Source: Limnoperna fortunei (Eukaryota > Mollusca > Bivalvia > Mytilida > Modiolidae). Taken from it: a stretch of 64,000 nt of DNA. The position numbers and the translations under genes are program-made. Each line of letters starts with the position of its first letter. Position 1 is the first letter of the stretch. The notes below the pieces were generated by a model. The model made no database searches. It was not told where the DNA came from and saw nothing but the letters and a program-made list of their open reading frames with translations. The DNA lies in the NCBI GenBank assembly GCA_944474755.1, contig OX104112.1, forward strand, positions 88,115,756 through 88,179,755, written 5' to 3'. Shown here in pieces: positions 1 through 11,050 of this stretch.

Positions 1-223
1 AAATGACAGATGAAAAACGTATTAATATTCTTTTTCTCAGAATGTTTCTAGATGCGCCCCGAAGAACAGCATTAAAGTTGTCTCTAAATTCAAAACTAAA
101 TTTTAGCGTATTTATAAAAGATGGCTGGAAAAAATGTTCAGCTAGTCTACATATATATTTGCATTTGTTTCATTCGGACTAACGCTTAAAGTATTTTATT
201 TGTACTACAGCAAAGTATGTAGT
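1..223. other. No recognisable feature
   Basis: AT-rich non-coding sequence. I see no gene, repeat or RNA signal before the SINE that follows. Confidence 0.5.
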
Positions 224-406
224 GGCGGCTAGGTGGCCGAGTGGTTAATGTACTTCGTCTACTAAAGATCACGTGGTCTGTCAACACTGCGGGGCAGGGT
301 GTAATCAACTCCAATCTTAATTTCCAAGTATTGCTTGTTTTCTTACCAAATGTCGGTGGTTTTCTCAGGTACTCCAACTTCCTCCACAATAAATAGTGGA
401 CGCCAT
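224..406 (+). repeat. tRNA-derived SINE copy
   Basis: Begins with a tRNA-like head containing a box-A-like TGGCCGAGTGG, followed by a degenerate box-B region. It continues into the body shared with other copies in this window (ACTCCAATCTTAATT, then CTTACCAAATGTCGGTGG, then AGGTACTCCAACTTCCTCC) and ends near AATAAATAGTGGACGCC. The tRNA part is degenerate and fused to a non-tRNA body, so this is a SINE and not a tRNA gene. Related copies lie near 7.63, 19.43, 21.17, 29.24, 61.79 and 62.15 kb. Confidence 0.8.
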
Positions 407-1141
407 GTTAAACATTATTCAAACAAACAAAAAAATCAAGCAAAGTATGTTGTGTATTTTTGCAGCGTGATGCTATGGTATGTGCTGTTATGATGATTGT
501 ACAAATAACGAATGATATAACAAACAACAGGCACAGAAGTTTGGATTTACACAGTTTGAAGAAGACGTCTCCGGCACCTTAGGACGATTTTATACAGACA
601 GTAACAATTTTGTAGACTTACTTGTTACTTTTCATTTTTAAAATAAATACACTATTTTTCTAACTATTAAAATGATAGTTGTACAAAATCTGCGTGTTTG
701 TACAGTTCTCGTTTTTTAGACCCTGGGTAACGTCTACGTGTAAATAAAACAAACGTTTAGACATAATGGCTCAATATATATGTAACTGAGCTAACGTAAC
801 TATTACATTTATACCACTGAATTAAGTAAAATACCCATAAATCTCAATGGATAAAAGACGTCTAAAAGAAATCTAAATAAATATATCACAACGTCAGTTG
901 AATCTATTTTCGGTAACTAGCAACTAGTATGTTAGCAATTAATATTCCCTCGCTTCGAAAAAGAGGGGTAAACTGTTTTACCCTTGTCCGTCCTTTCGTT
1001 TGTTCATTCTTCCGTAACAAAATTTGTCGCAATTTTCTAAGCAACTAAAGGATACAGAAGTTTGTTATGCATAATGTACCAAGTGGTGTATAGTGATTTG
1101 AAACAGGGTGTGATCGTTTTTTACGTGGTATCTTTAAAATA
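407..1141. other. AT-rich intergenic sequence
   Basis: No coding signal. Around 947-1010 there is a GAGGGGTA...CCCTTGTCCGTCC stretch that resembles the edge of the dispersed GTCCGTC/GGGGTA repeat seen more completely at 6.06 and 62.43 kb. The remainder looks unique. Confidence 0.4.
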
Positions 1142-1631
1142 AGATAAGATGAGATGAGATGAGATGAGATGAGTTGAGATGAGATGAGATGAGATGAGAT
1201 GAGATGAGATGAGATGAGATGAGATGAGATGAGATGAGATGAGATGAGATGAGATGAGATGAGATGAGATGAGATGAGATGAGGTGAGGTGAGGTGAGGT
1301 GAGGTGAGGTGAGGTGAGGTGAGGTGAGGTGAGGTGAGGTGAGGTGAGGTGAGGTGAGGTGAGGTGAGGTGAGGTGAGATGAGATGAGATGAGATGAGAT
1401 GAGATGAGATGAGATGAGATGAGATGAGATGAGATGAGATGAGATGAGATGAGATGAGATGAGATGAGATGAGATGAGATGAGATGAGATGAGATGAGAT
1501 GAGATGAGATGAGATGAGATGAGATGAGATGAGATGAGATGAGATGAGATGAGATGAGATGAGATGAGATGAGATGAGATGAGATGAGATGAGATGAGAT
1601 GAGATGAGATGAGATGAGATGCGATGCGATG
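1142..1631. repeat. Pentanucleotide array (GAGAT)n with internal (GAGGT)n block
   Basis: A nearly perfect pentamer array of about 490 bp. GAGAT units fill both sides, and a sharply bounded block of 19 GAGGT units occupies 1281-1375. The last units on the right are GCGAT. On the minus strand the array gives a long meaningless frame of repeated Ser-His-Leu-Ile-type residues. It sits directly at the 3' end of the minus-strand LINE relic. Confidence 0.97.
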
Positions 1632-2365
1632 TATTTAAAGTCGGATTGATAACAATGAACATTAGCTTTGTAGAGCTTTTATACCGACATACATATAATA
1701 CATACAGCGCAAAGACAGATAGTAAGAGTAAAATAAAGCACATATACTTAAGTAAAACAGATACACAAATGCACCATTTGACATAAAACATAATATGCAG
1801 TCTAACTAGTATACCAAACATGCAAGACACATATATATCATGCAGACAGCACATTAAATTTACAACACAAAAAAAACAGCATACAAGCATATATCATGCA
1901 AAGCTACACATGCTTAACAAATTTATATGAGAGGCATTGGAAAAGCTTAGAATTTAAATATTGAAATAAAACAAAAACTGCTACAATGAGGAAGGATAGT
2001 ACCGGTTATTCAGTCCCTAAGATCTACAAACCATACATGAACAAGAGGGGCCTATCCATGTATTATTTAGGGTCCTGAACTGGTTTAGGTCTGTCTGATT
2101 TCTAAGATTACTGAAGACCAAGCCTTGTGGAATTAACTCTGGGTATATCAACTTATGTTCTCATGCCTGAAGTTATATGTATTATGTTTTATTACTATAA
2201 GATCCTTCAAGAAAAGAGAACTTATATCATTCAAACTTTTAAAAAATTTAATTTCTATTGTTTAAGGCGTCTGATTTTTAAAGATGGAAGTTTTCATCTA
2301 AGTAATTCTACATAGCTAGAACTTTTGTCCTCGTAAATAAACCTCAGTGCTCTCTCTTGTATCTT

Positions 2366-3160
2366 TTAATGTTCTTGGTATTGACCTCCGAACAGAAATG
2401 ACAGATATGTTAATGGACAACAACTTAAGTTTGCAATTATAAATGAATAATATATTGTCATTTTACATGGTCTACTGAGATGATGGCCTACACGTTTCAG
2501 AACATTGAGTTGTCTTGCTGCTTTTCTACATATGTTGGTGACATGCCTATGAAAATCCAAAATAAAGTAAATAGTAACACCCAAATGTTTTACTTCATTC
2601 TCACAGTTTATAACAGTATTACCAAGATTAAAATCAAGATTTAACTCATTTTTCTTTTTACCCAAGACTATTGCCTGAAATTTATCAGGATTGGCTTTCA
2701 CCTTGTTCATGTGAAACCACTGAATTAGACATTACTATCAGTTTCTAATATAGTCTTTAAGATATTAACGTCGTCATGGGCATCTTATAAAGTATTATCG
2801 TCTGCATAGTTATAAAGATTAGAGTTTTTCACAAATTAAAAAATATCGTTTACCAAAACATTGAACTTGATAGGTTCTAGTATGGAGCATTGAGGAACAC
2901 CTTTAAAAATCTTTTGGAAAGAACTTACATCTTTCCCAACTTTTACGCATTGCTTTCTATTACTAATATAACTTGTGATAAGTTCGAGGCATTTTTACTA
3001 ACACCATCGTGTTTAAGTTTAAGTGGCAACAAGTCACGAGCGCGACGGTCAAAAGCTTTTGACAGGTCCAAGATAACTCCCACATACTTGTTACTATCAA
3101 AGGCTGTCTTCCAGTCCTCCACAATTCATTTGAGTGTTGACTGGCATCCAGAGCCTGCAC
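2366..3160 (-). pseudogene. LINE reverse transcriptase fragment
   Basis: The RT is spread over at least three frames. A LDLSKAFD-like block lies near 3075-3050, a GVPQCSILEP block (family consensus GVPQGSxLGP) near 2905-2875, and the catalytic YADD box near 2815-2800. The last frame, 114 residues ending at 2366, reads NPDKFQAIVLGKK and then EVKHLGVTIYFILDF, typical of the region after the palm. The Gly of GVPQG is replaced by Cys, and stops flank the YADD block. The clade is uncertain; RT identity is secure. Confidence 0.88.
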
Positions 3161-3826
3161 GGAAAGCAGCTAAATATGAGTTTAAAATATTATCAAAATA
3201 CTCAGAAAGTTGATTGTGAATTGCTCGCTCAAAGAATTGTGGGGAGCATTTTAATAACATAGGAGAGATGTTATCAACTCCTGTTGCCTTCTTGACACTA
3301 ATACATCTAATCTATTTGGTAACAAACTCCTGGTTTACAGTCGACTAAAGTGTAGGCTTTCAATATTCTTACAATTCATAATATGGACAAATACTTGGGT
3401 GTTTTTCGTAAATAGTTACACCTGGATCACCGATATCTTTTGCAACGTGTACAAAATATTTATTAAAAATAACACAAATATCTTGGTCTGTAATAATGTG
3501 ATCAGTTTCAGATAAAATTGTATCTTTTTATGTGTTATTGCCCTTGTTTGTTAGGAAGGGCTTAATGGTAGGCCAGAAGTCTTTGCCCCCCTAAACATCT
3601 CTCAGGAAAATAGTGGTTTATTGACTTTCTTTTACATTTTGTTACCAAATTTCGCTGTTTTCTATACTCTTACCAACATGAGGTTGTTCTGAATTTTTTA
3701 TATTTATTGAGCAACATTTTCTTTTTGTATATTGCCTTTATAAGAGTGGCATTCTTGTATGGTACTTGGTTTTGAAATATCATTCTCTCATTACCAAAAT
3801 TGTATAACTGTCACAATCAACTTGCT

Positions 3827-4222
3827 CTAGATAATGTAACAAATATCATTGTTAAAATGCTTAAAACTTCTGCAGTAATTTTTTGGTGGTTCATATTTTG
3901 TCGCAAAGCAATGTACTTGTATTGCTACACAGTTGAGAAAGTCTCTTATACCTGTACAAAAGTTTAAAGTTTTAGTCACAAAACTTGAATTACTAGTAAT
4001 AACTACATCTATTAAGCTTGGATTAGCATTGTTCATAAAACATGTTGGGTTTCTAATGTGGTTTGTTAAGTCAAATACATCACAAATATCTCCTAGTCTG
4101 TTGTCGTTATTATTTGTTAAAACATCACAGTTATAATCACCAAGAAAGAAACAGTTCTCATACTTAAATATCTTCTGTTCACGGGTCTTCGTGAAGTCTG
4201 TCTTTAAGAAATCGGAGGTCAC
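3827..4222 (-). pseudogene. LINE endonuclease domain fragment
   Basis: An open frame of 131 residues. FFLGDYNCDVL corresponds to the GDxNxD metal-site block of APE-type endonucleases, and PSLIDVVITS corresponds to the S-x-x-D block near the active site. Between them DVFDLTNHIRNPTCF matches the usual linker (DLTNLIxxPTCF). The intact enzyme nicks host DNA to prime reverse transcription. The frame is separated by stops from the PHD part upstream and from the RT part downstream. Confidence 0.85.
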
Positions 4223-4406
4223 TGATGGCGGCTTGTATAGACCTGAAATTCAAAATCTTTTACCATCAGCTCTTGTTTCAAGAGTTATTGATTCAATTTC
4301 CATTTCCGTCCCTGTCTGCTTTCCATAGATTGTAATTGTCTTCACTGAATTGGGAGTCAGGAAAAGAATTGTCTAATTTGGTCTCAGCAATAAAGAATAT
4401 GTCGAT

Positions 4407-4859
4407 CTAATTTTTCGGAAGGTTTTCTTTAATTGTTCCAAATTTGTTCCTTACACTATTAATATTTAAGTAAACACACATCATTTTGTATGGATCATTC
4501 TTCATCGAAAAGATCTCCAAACGTTTTTCTGAATGTTGATGAAGAGTTGGTACTCTTTGGTACAGATAGAGATCGTTGTCAGAATCTGCATCTCTGTGGT
4601 ATGTTGTAGTTTCGACGAAGTAAGAATTGCTAATATTTTGTAGGCAATCGTTAGAGTTTGTACAGCAAAAGTGATCATCACAGTTTGAAAGATATATATA
4701 TTGTTTTTGTGATAGTTGAGTGCATTTCAGATGCGTCAATAAGTCACAGAAAACGCATTGTATTGCTTTTTGGTCACTTTTCTCTGCCTTGAAGCAACAA
4801 GAGCATATGCAACCATATGAAGCTTTACGATTACATATAAACAAATCTGCTAATGCCAC
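4407..4859 (-). pseudogene. LINE ORF start: PHD-like zinc finger and start of endonuclease
   Basis: An open frame of 150 residues. Residues about 17-70 carry Cys pairs spaced as in a PHD-type finger (CICSCC, CVFC, H-x2-C, then FCC and a final C), a domain found at the front of some non-LTR retrotransposon proteins. From about residue 128 the frame shows CVYLNINSVRNKF, which matches the first conserved block of the apurinic-type endonuclease (LNINSxRNK). The frame stops soon after; the endonuclease resumes in a separate frame downstream (lower coordinates). The protein would bind nucleic acid and nick the target DNA in an intact element. Here it is a broken copy. Confidence 0.8.
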
Positions 4860-4904
4860 TTCTTTTTAAACTGAAACTGTTTTTAAATTTAGTGCATTTT
4901 TAAC

Positions 4905-5255
4905 ACAAATTTATTTAGGTACAAATTAACTTCATTTAGTATAGTTTTTTCAAACATTTTAGGTATAGCTGTTATAGGTAAACCAAAATATCTGTTGGTC
5001 AACATACATACACAGCCAATATTGGTAACACCATTATTTCAAACTGCATTTTGTCGTTATTTCCAGCACATACTTGGACCATGCTGCGAAGGTTTCCCAT
5101 TGCTCGAAACACAGAAAAAACACCAGCACTCTATACTTTTTCAGTGGCAGTCAGAATTTTGTCCCATCCCCTTTTTGTTAACTTGTTTTTTATCCTAAAA
5201 TCAGCTAAAATACTGATCGCTTGACGTAAACATCCAATGAATCAATCACATCACA
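4905..5255 (+). repeat. Dispersed repeat, CAATCAATC-tailed family, copy 1
   Basis: Starts with TTTATTTAGGTACAAATTAAC and ends with AATCAGCTAAAATACTGATCG and a TGACGTAAA box followed by AATCAATCA. Both ends match the copy at 27.83-28.29 kb, and the tail matches those near 8.15, 8.64, 28.26 and 48.78 kb. No coding signal. It probably belongs to a non-autonomous retroposon family. Confidence 0.7.
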
Positions 5256-6055
5256 TACAGATGTATGTTGGACAAAATAGATCAGCGGTAATCCACAACA
5301 GATGATTTTTTGAATACTACATACTCTATTAGTTCAAATCTAAATGCACCATTATTGACAATTATAGATTTAGAAGATTCAAACGTAGGATATATGTATA
5401 TATGTTTTGCAAAGTTCTGCTGCCACATTTCTTAAAACTGATATGCAAGTGTCTATTTCCCAGCTTTGAGTGGTTTTCTTACTTCATTAATATTTGCCTA
5501 TTTATTCAGATGCCTTTATCCGATCTTCATTTCCGCAGCAGTTTAAACCCCTTTTTGATTTTTTCAATATGATGTCATGCTAGTGTCTGGCAAAAAATTT
5601 TGAATACGTTATGTGAAGTTTAAATTTGCTGAAACAGTTTGCAGCAGTAAATGAAATGAAAAAAGGTGAACTTATCAATTACTAACTGCATAACAATAAT
5701 AGAGATAAGGTACCCACAAAAAACAACGGTTGAAACTCTGAAAATAATGTCGAATAAAACAGAACAGCTTTAAAAAAACATAATTTCTGTATTGGTTTTG
5801 CCCTAATCTGATGTTTTCTCTAAAATGTCTATCAGTGCTTCAGAAATGTTTGATGAACCCTTTCCTAGTGTTTAGGAGCTATCAAAGGGAACAGAATCTA
5901 CAACATTACCAGCTATGCATTCGGTCTTGTACAATTAACAAAATAGTGGTGTAAGCTTTTTTATTCAGAGGTATACGTTAATGAATTTCATAATGTTTTT
6001 CCTTGTCAGGCTCATAAGTAGGACACAATGAAATAGGTCTCTATCATTTTATTGG
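5256..6055. other. AT-rich intergenic sequence
   Basis: No open frame with a recognisable motif and no repeat matching other parts of the window. Confidence 0.4.
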
Positions 6056-6310
6056 TATACCCCAGCATGAGCGCTGTTTGAGTTTGATTATATTTAAGGG
6101 TGTCCGTCAGTCCGTCCGTTACAGTTTCTCTTATGCGCAACTCCTCCTACACTACTTAATTGAATTTCATAAACTTACAAAGAATTTTTGTCACATAGTA
6201 AAATTGTGCAACTGATATTTGACATTTAGATCTGAATGAAATTTGGGGGTTCCCAAAGAAACAACATGAACTTTGTCAGAGGTATCAATTAGTGAGCATT
6301 GCTAACAGTT
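6056..6310 (+). repeat. TATACCCC/GTCCGTC dispersed repeat, copy 1
   Basis: Begins TATACCCCAGC, contains GTCCGTCAGTCCGTCCGTTAC and CTCCTCCTACACTACTT, then a stretch resembling 26.89-27.19 kb (GTCACATAGT, ACTGATATTT, and a GGTATCAATTAGTGAGCAT that matches GGTATTAAGTAGTGAACAT). A fuller member with both ends is at 62.43-62.82 kb. It is non-coding. Confidence 0.65.
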
Positions 6311-7624
6311 TTTTAGTATTGTTATTGCGTTGTTTCTGCATAAAAGATGAGTTTGCGAATGTGTCTTGAAAATGTGTCATATTCACATACATTGTGTTAA
6401 AGTTATCAAAGACAAGGATTGAATTTCAGATATTTACCACGGAATAGTTATAAGCATTTGATTTCATATTATAAAGTTATTTTCATTTTTGATCCTCCAA
6501 CAGACCTACAAAATAACCCCTTCACTAAGTTTTGTTAATTAAGTTAGTGCAATACAAGATACATGCACTACCAATTGGAAATCGTGCACCTTTATTGTAT
6601 TGGCATAAGAAATAAAGGTAATAACAAAATAACGACACCGGTCAGAAAACAAACTCTAAGAAACCAGCAAATTCCAGAACCAACAACCAAAAAGTATAGT
6701 AACTATGGCTGCTAGTACTGTAGTATGAGAGTTAGTTTGTTGATGAACATGGATGGGTATCATACACCAAAAGCCAGTTATAGGTTTATACAATAATCAT
6801 ATCTAACTATCCATCCTATTTTCAAACGAGATAGGATGTTTCAAAAAGGAAGCAGTACGGTAGTGAATATGCTCTTTGTTTCACATCAACGATCAAGGTT
6901 CATGTTTACGGTTATTCCGTTGAACGATCAAGGTTAATGTTTACGGTGATTCAATGAAGAAATAATTCATTAGGCCAAGAATATATATAGGTTGTACCAC
7001 CGGTTGGACCTTTTTTGTTTATCCAATATTAGCTTAAACCGTGGTAAAATCAATCTGTATTCTTGCCGCAATGCATTATCGATTATAAAAGTACACTTAT
7101 CTAAACTTTTAACAAGGTAACCTTCAAGCTGCAGGACATGCCGGACATTTAGGACACACATTTCATTGTTACGTCGTTAAAAAGTTACAAAACGACGTAG
7201 CTATGAAGAGAATTCATCGTTTTAGTCACGTCATATTAAAATCTGAAATTTTATATCTAATATATATTTTAAAAAAATACATCAGCACGTAACACAAACT
7301 CTTAAAAAAAACATGGCGCACCTAAGTGTTCGAGGTTAGTACCAGCTAACTATAGAAATATTCGGATATTCGGATATTAGTTTTCATTTTCTTTTGTGTG
7401 TGATTTTTGTAGTGAACAAAGTACACATATTGTAGAAATTAATCCGCAAATACAGCTTTACAAAAAATTTCCTATTTTTCACAGCTCATATTGTTTATCA
7501 CTTGCTAATAAAGCTGTAATGTAAATTTGACGGGCAAAAATTGCATAAGCATACCTATTAATTTAGGTATGTATTGATGAAAGATTCTTTCACCATGATA
7601 CACCATAGTGTCTTTTAATTTCTT
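6311..7624. other. Intergenic sequence with a 35-bp tandem duplication
   Basis: Mostly unrecognised AT-rich sequence. At 6888-6957 a 35-bp unit starting AACGATCAAGGTT occurs twice in tandem with a few differences. No coding or RNA signal seen. Confidence 0.5.
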
Positions 7625-7705
7625 TTAAATTAGCCTGGTTAGCTCGATATAACCGGCTTAATTGACAAGGCTTGCCAGGTTTCCTATCGCATTTCGTTCT
7701 GGAAT
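7625..7705 (+). repeat. SINE fragment
   Basis: Contains GCCTGGTTAGCTC, a box-A-like start, then TTAATTGACAAGGCTTGCCA and GGTTTCCTA, which is the shared SINE body. Only a fragment remains. Confidence 0.55.
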
Positions 7706-7799
7706 TTGTAGTTTTATAATGTTGTTTCATATTGTTAGTTTGTATCTTGTGCAGTGCTCCTTTTGCAATTTGTAAGATGTTCGCTTTTATTTTCGGAAG

Positions 7800-8180
7800 C
7801 AATATATCCCGAGGGAAATCGCTTTCAACTGCTGCTCCGGAACCCTTGTGTTAGAGTTTACAGTGCTCGACCCAAATGCATCCCAGCGAGTCCCCAGATG
7901 GTGAATAGGGGATGCGTTCTCATGAGGGGATTGTCAGGTCATAATACGTAATACTCTCCTTGAACGATAAAAACTTATTTTGTAAATGTTGATAGCTTGT
8001 TGTAGACTCTACCAAAAGCTTTATTTTCCAGCTCTTTCCAAACCCTATTCTTTACCAGTATCAGTCACAATTTTTGCCATTTAGTCCATCCATCTTCTTC
8101 AAATTGATTTATTGTTTATTACCACGTTCTTGTCCTAAATATAGCTGAAACACTGTTGCTGGACGTAATGTCAAAATTAA
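7800..8180 (+). repeat. Dispersed repeat, CAATCAATC-tailed family, copy 2
   Basis: Shares with the next copy the blocks GTGCTCGACCCA, CCCAGATGGTGAATAGGGGA and GGGATTGTCAGGTCATAATAC, and ends with AATATAGCTGAAACACTGTT followed by GCTGGACGTAA. It is more decayed than its neighbour. Confidence 0.65.
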
Positions 8181-8239
8181 TACTTTTGTATTTTACTTTA
8201 TTGCTCGAAAGTCTAAACATAACAGTGCATTGGTATTAT

Positions 8240-9180
8240 CTCTAAAATGAGATATAATACTCAATTAAAACTACTTATAATGAATTTTGGGACCATACTG
8301 GGATGGGTCCTTGTGTTCGACCCACAGAGCAGCATAGCGTGCCCCCAGGTGGCGGATAGTGGAGAACGATTCGTTGGGGATTGGCAGGTCTTAATACGGA
8401 AAGCCTTGCCACGGATTGTAGTGGGTGACGTGTTGGAGAATGCACCCCTTTAGTAAATTCGAAAAGTGTAGGCTCATTATAACCGCTACAAAAGGCTAAA
8501 TTATCCCAATAACCCATACGTTTACAGTGGTAGTCATTATTTTCTTCCCTGTATGACCCATCAAAGCACCGTATCCGTTCCGTTAATGTTTGTTGATTAT
8601 CTCGTTTAAAGTAAAGCTGAAATAGTGCTCGCTGGACGTAAAGCAAAAATCAAATCAATCAATCTTATAATGAACTGTTAAGTCTTTATATTTATATCTC
8701 AACAATTAACAGTATTAAGGCAATTAGTCGTGCATGTATGTTGTAAAACATGTTATTGTTATTCGGAGTGCCTTGTATTTTTTTCCATCTGTGATATTAC
8801 TCTACTTCTAGTAAAAGAAGATAAATAGAATCAGAAAATTTTTTGCTTGAAGGCAAAGCAAATACAAATATTAGTAACATTAAAAAGTCTTTTAGTATTT
8901 GTTAAACCACCGAGTGAAAATGCCAATTATTGAACTATTTCGCATAATAAAAGTCAAGTCAATAAATAAGACATATCGAGGGCACGTTATGGTAAAATAT
9001 TCAATAAATGGTTTTTTTAAGTATATTTTGTCTTCCATACAATGCAAACTTTGAAGGATTTCTTGACAAAACATTTCTCATAATAAAAATGACGGCTAAA
9101 AATCATGGCGAATATGTCACGGTTGAATCAAAGAACGCAGGAGTTTGTCATATTAGAATTGTAATAATTCATTCTGGGTA
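8240..9180 (+). repeat. Dispersed repeat copy 3 plus flank shared with 27.93-28.78 kb
   Basis: The first ~430 bp are the CAATCAATC-tailed repeat (ends GCTCGCTGGACGTAAAGC then AATCAATCAATC). The following ~510 bp also match 28.29-28.78 kb, for example GTAAAAGAAGATAAATAGAA, GGCAAAGCAAAT and CATATTAGAATTGTAATAA. Homology therefore extends well past the repeat, and this stretch belongs to the large duplication that links 6-19 kb with 27-52 kb. Two 9-bp ATTCTGGGT repeats close the segment. Confidence 0.75.
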
Positions 9181-10030
9181 TAATGTTGCATTCTGGGTAT
9201 AATTTTGCAGATGGGCTTGGCCTTTATATAGTCATATTTTCTACCTCGCTATCCCAGACCATGTGTAAATAAGTACAACATCATACCCCTCATGCCTTAT
9301 TATTTAAACATATTTTAGCTACAGATTAACAAATGACATATTGTAGCAATCGGATCACAAACATAGAAAAGTAAAGATCTTGTGAAACTATCAATACAAT
9401 ATTAAAAATAGCTACATACGTATAAATCGACATCTCAGTGGCTTTTTAAAGTAGGTATCTTTGACGAAATATCATCACTCGAAAGCTTGATTATAAAACC
9501 AATACTGGGCACACACGCAGTGGTAACATTTAAATGAGTAGCATAATTTTTCATTATTTATATATAAAAAGGGCATTGACAAAGTGATTAATATAAAATA
9601 TTGTTTAAAGGACAATACTGTTAAGAAGTGTTTAAGAATATAGCACAGTGCCATATGATTAAATCTCATGTGATATTTCGCATGAAGAGAAAAGGACAAG
9701 CATTGCGTTCGATTCCATAACAATGAGTAAGATTCTTATAAGCAATTTTTTAATGCTGCAGCAATGTATAACCTTAATACTATTAACTGGCTTCAACGAG
9801 GCGATATAACATCGTGGCAATAGTAAAGCAAAAAGGTATTTACATCATCTAATAAGCAACGGACATGAATTATTCTTACTTTTTTGATTTGTGGCATGTA
9901 TTTACTATTGGATAGAATTAACTCTTTTTAAATACCGAACATGTACTTCAATGTTTGCCTTTTAAACAGAGCACATATTATATCACACAACGAACATTTG
10001 TAAACGTCTTGTAATGTCAAATTAATAGAC
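9181..10030. other. AT-rich intergenic sequence
   Basis: No recognisable gene or repeat. Open frames here are short and AT-driven. Confidence 0.4.
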
Positions 10031-10560
10031 CTATTTGTAACTTTTGGAGGATGTGTTTTTCAGCATACCATCGGATTTCCAATGGGTACAAACTGTGCCC
10101 CACTCCTTGCCGATTTGTTCCTTTAGTCTTATGAAACAGAATTTCTTTGACGTCTTATTAAAGACAAGACGATAGCAGAAGCTTGATGATATCCTTTCAA
10201 TTATCAACCCTTAATTTGCTGACTGGCTTCCGTTATTATATCCTTCAGAACTAGAAATTAAAGAAACCGCAGAAACAGCTTCATCTTCATCATTTTAAGA
10301 CTCAAACCTCGAATATGACACCAGCGGTCTTCTTAGCACAAGATTTTGCGACAAACGAGACACCTTTCATTTCAAAATTCTAACTTTTTCTAACCTAATC
10401 AGCAATATTTCAGCTTCTCCTGCATACAGAGTATATATTTCTCAATAGATCAGGTATTCAAGAGCTTGCAGCGAGTATACTGATTTTTGCAAACGCTATC
10501 TATTTCTTCTGAATAAGCTTATAAACCAAGGTTACAAGAAAATAACGACTTATCCGCGCC
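10031..10560 (+). pseudogene. Penelope-like reverse transcriptase relic
   Basis: The plus strand reads VTFGGCVFQHTIGFPMGTNC and then APLLADLFL, matching the FQxxxGIPMGTNCAPLLADLFL block of Penelope-like and related RTs. After a gap that lacks the expected YIDD catalytic box, further blocks appear in other frames: IYP-like EIKETAET, LLSTRFCDKRDTFHF, then SPAYRVYISQ followed by IRYSRACSEYTDFCKR and LLNKLINQGYKK. The order agrees with the family. Frameshifts, stops and the loss of the catalytic Asp pair show a dead fragment. The GIY-YIG endonuclease domain is not visible. Confidence 0.8.
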
Positions 10561-11050
10561 TTTAATAAGTTTTACTATAGATACCACTTTCTTGTCGAAA
10601 AATATTCCATCTCGTTTGAAAATTGTGTTACAGATAGTTTTCCCAATGTTTGCATTCAGTGTACAGTGAATGTGTTACGATCATTATTCGATACATTCAC
10701 ATGTATCATTGACTAGTGGTATATGATACCTATTTATTTTAATCAACTTACCAACTCAAAGGCCGAAGGTTTGGCATGCCCATAAAACCTGGTTTAACCC
10801 ACCATTTCTTTTTAAATGCCTGTACCAAGTCGGGACCATTGCTGTAGTTACTTTTTTTTGGTTGTTGGTTTCTCGGACTTTGATTTGTGGATTGCCTGTT
10901 TGACAGTTTCTTTGTTGTTCGGTATTTTGTTATTACCTTCACTGAAGAGAATTGACATTTCCTGCAGACGGTTGCAATTTTTTCCAGCGTACTATGGGTT
11001 CTTCCACAATAATAACCAGAGGCGATTATATCTAAATATTAAATGCAATA
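10561..11050. other. AT-rich intergenic sequence
   Basis: No recognisable feature. The polypyrimidine-rich stretch near 10845-10920 has open frames on both strands that carry no motif. Confidence 0.35.

Larger units (their letters stand above)
1632..4860 (-). mobile_element. Non-LTR retrotransposon (LINE) relic, APE-endonuclease type
   Basis: Read on the minus strand, the order is an N-terminal PHD-like zinc finger (about 4860-4650), apurinic-type endonuclease (about 4490-3830), reverse transcriptase (about 3160-2700 and onward), a C-terminal region with a Cys-rich SCSCMVC-like patch (near 2040-2010), then an untranslated 3' tail running into the pentamer array. This is the canonical order for Jockey/CR1-group LINEs. 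Several frameshifts and stops break it, so it is dead. I cannot assign the clade by eye. The total length of about 3.2 kb suggests a nearly complete 3' part with internal losses. Confidence 0.85.

Noticed and set aside
224..300. tRNA gene candidate
   Set aside because: The head has a box A but the box B and acceptor pairing are degenerate, and it continues into a SINE body.
1045..1890. 281-residue frame on the minus strand
   Set aside because: It is the translation of the pentamer array plus AT-rich flank; no real protein.
7754..8646. Small ORFs at 7,754, 8,247 and 8,275
   Set aside because: They lie inside copies of a dispersed non-coding repeat and are not conserved as frames among copies.
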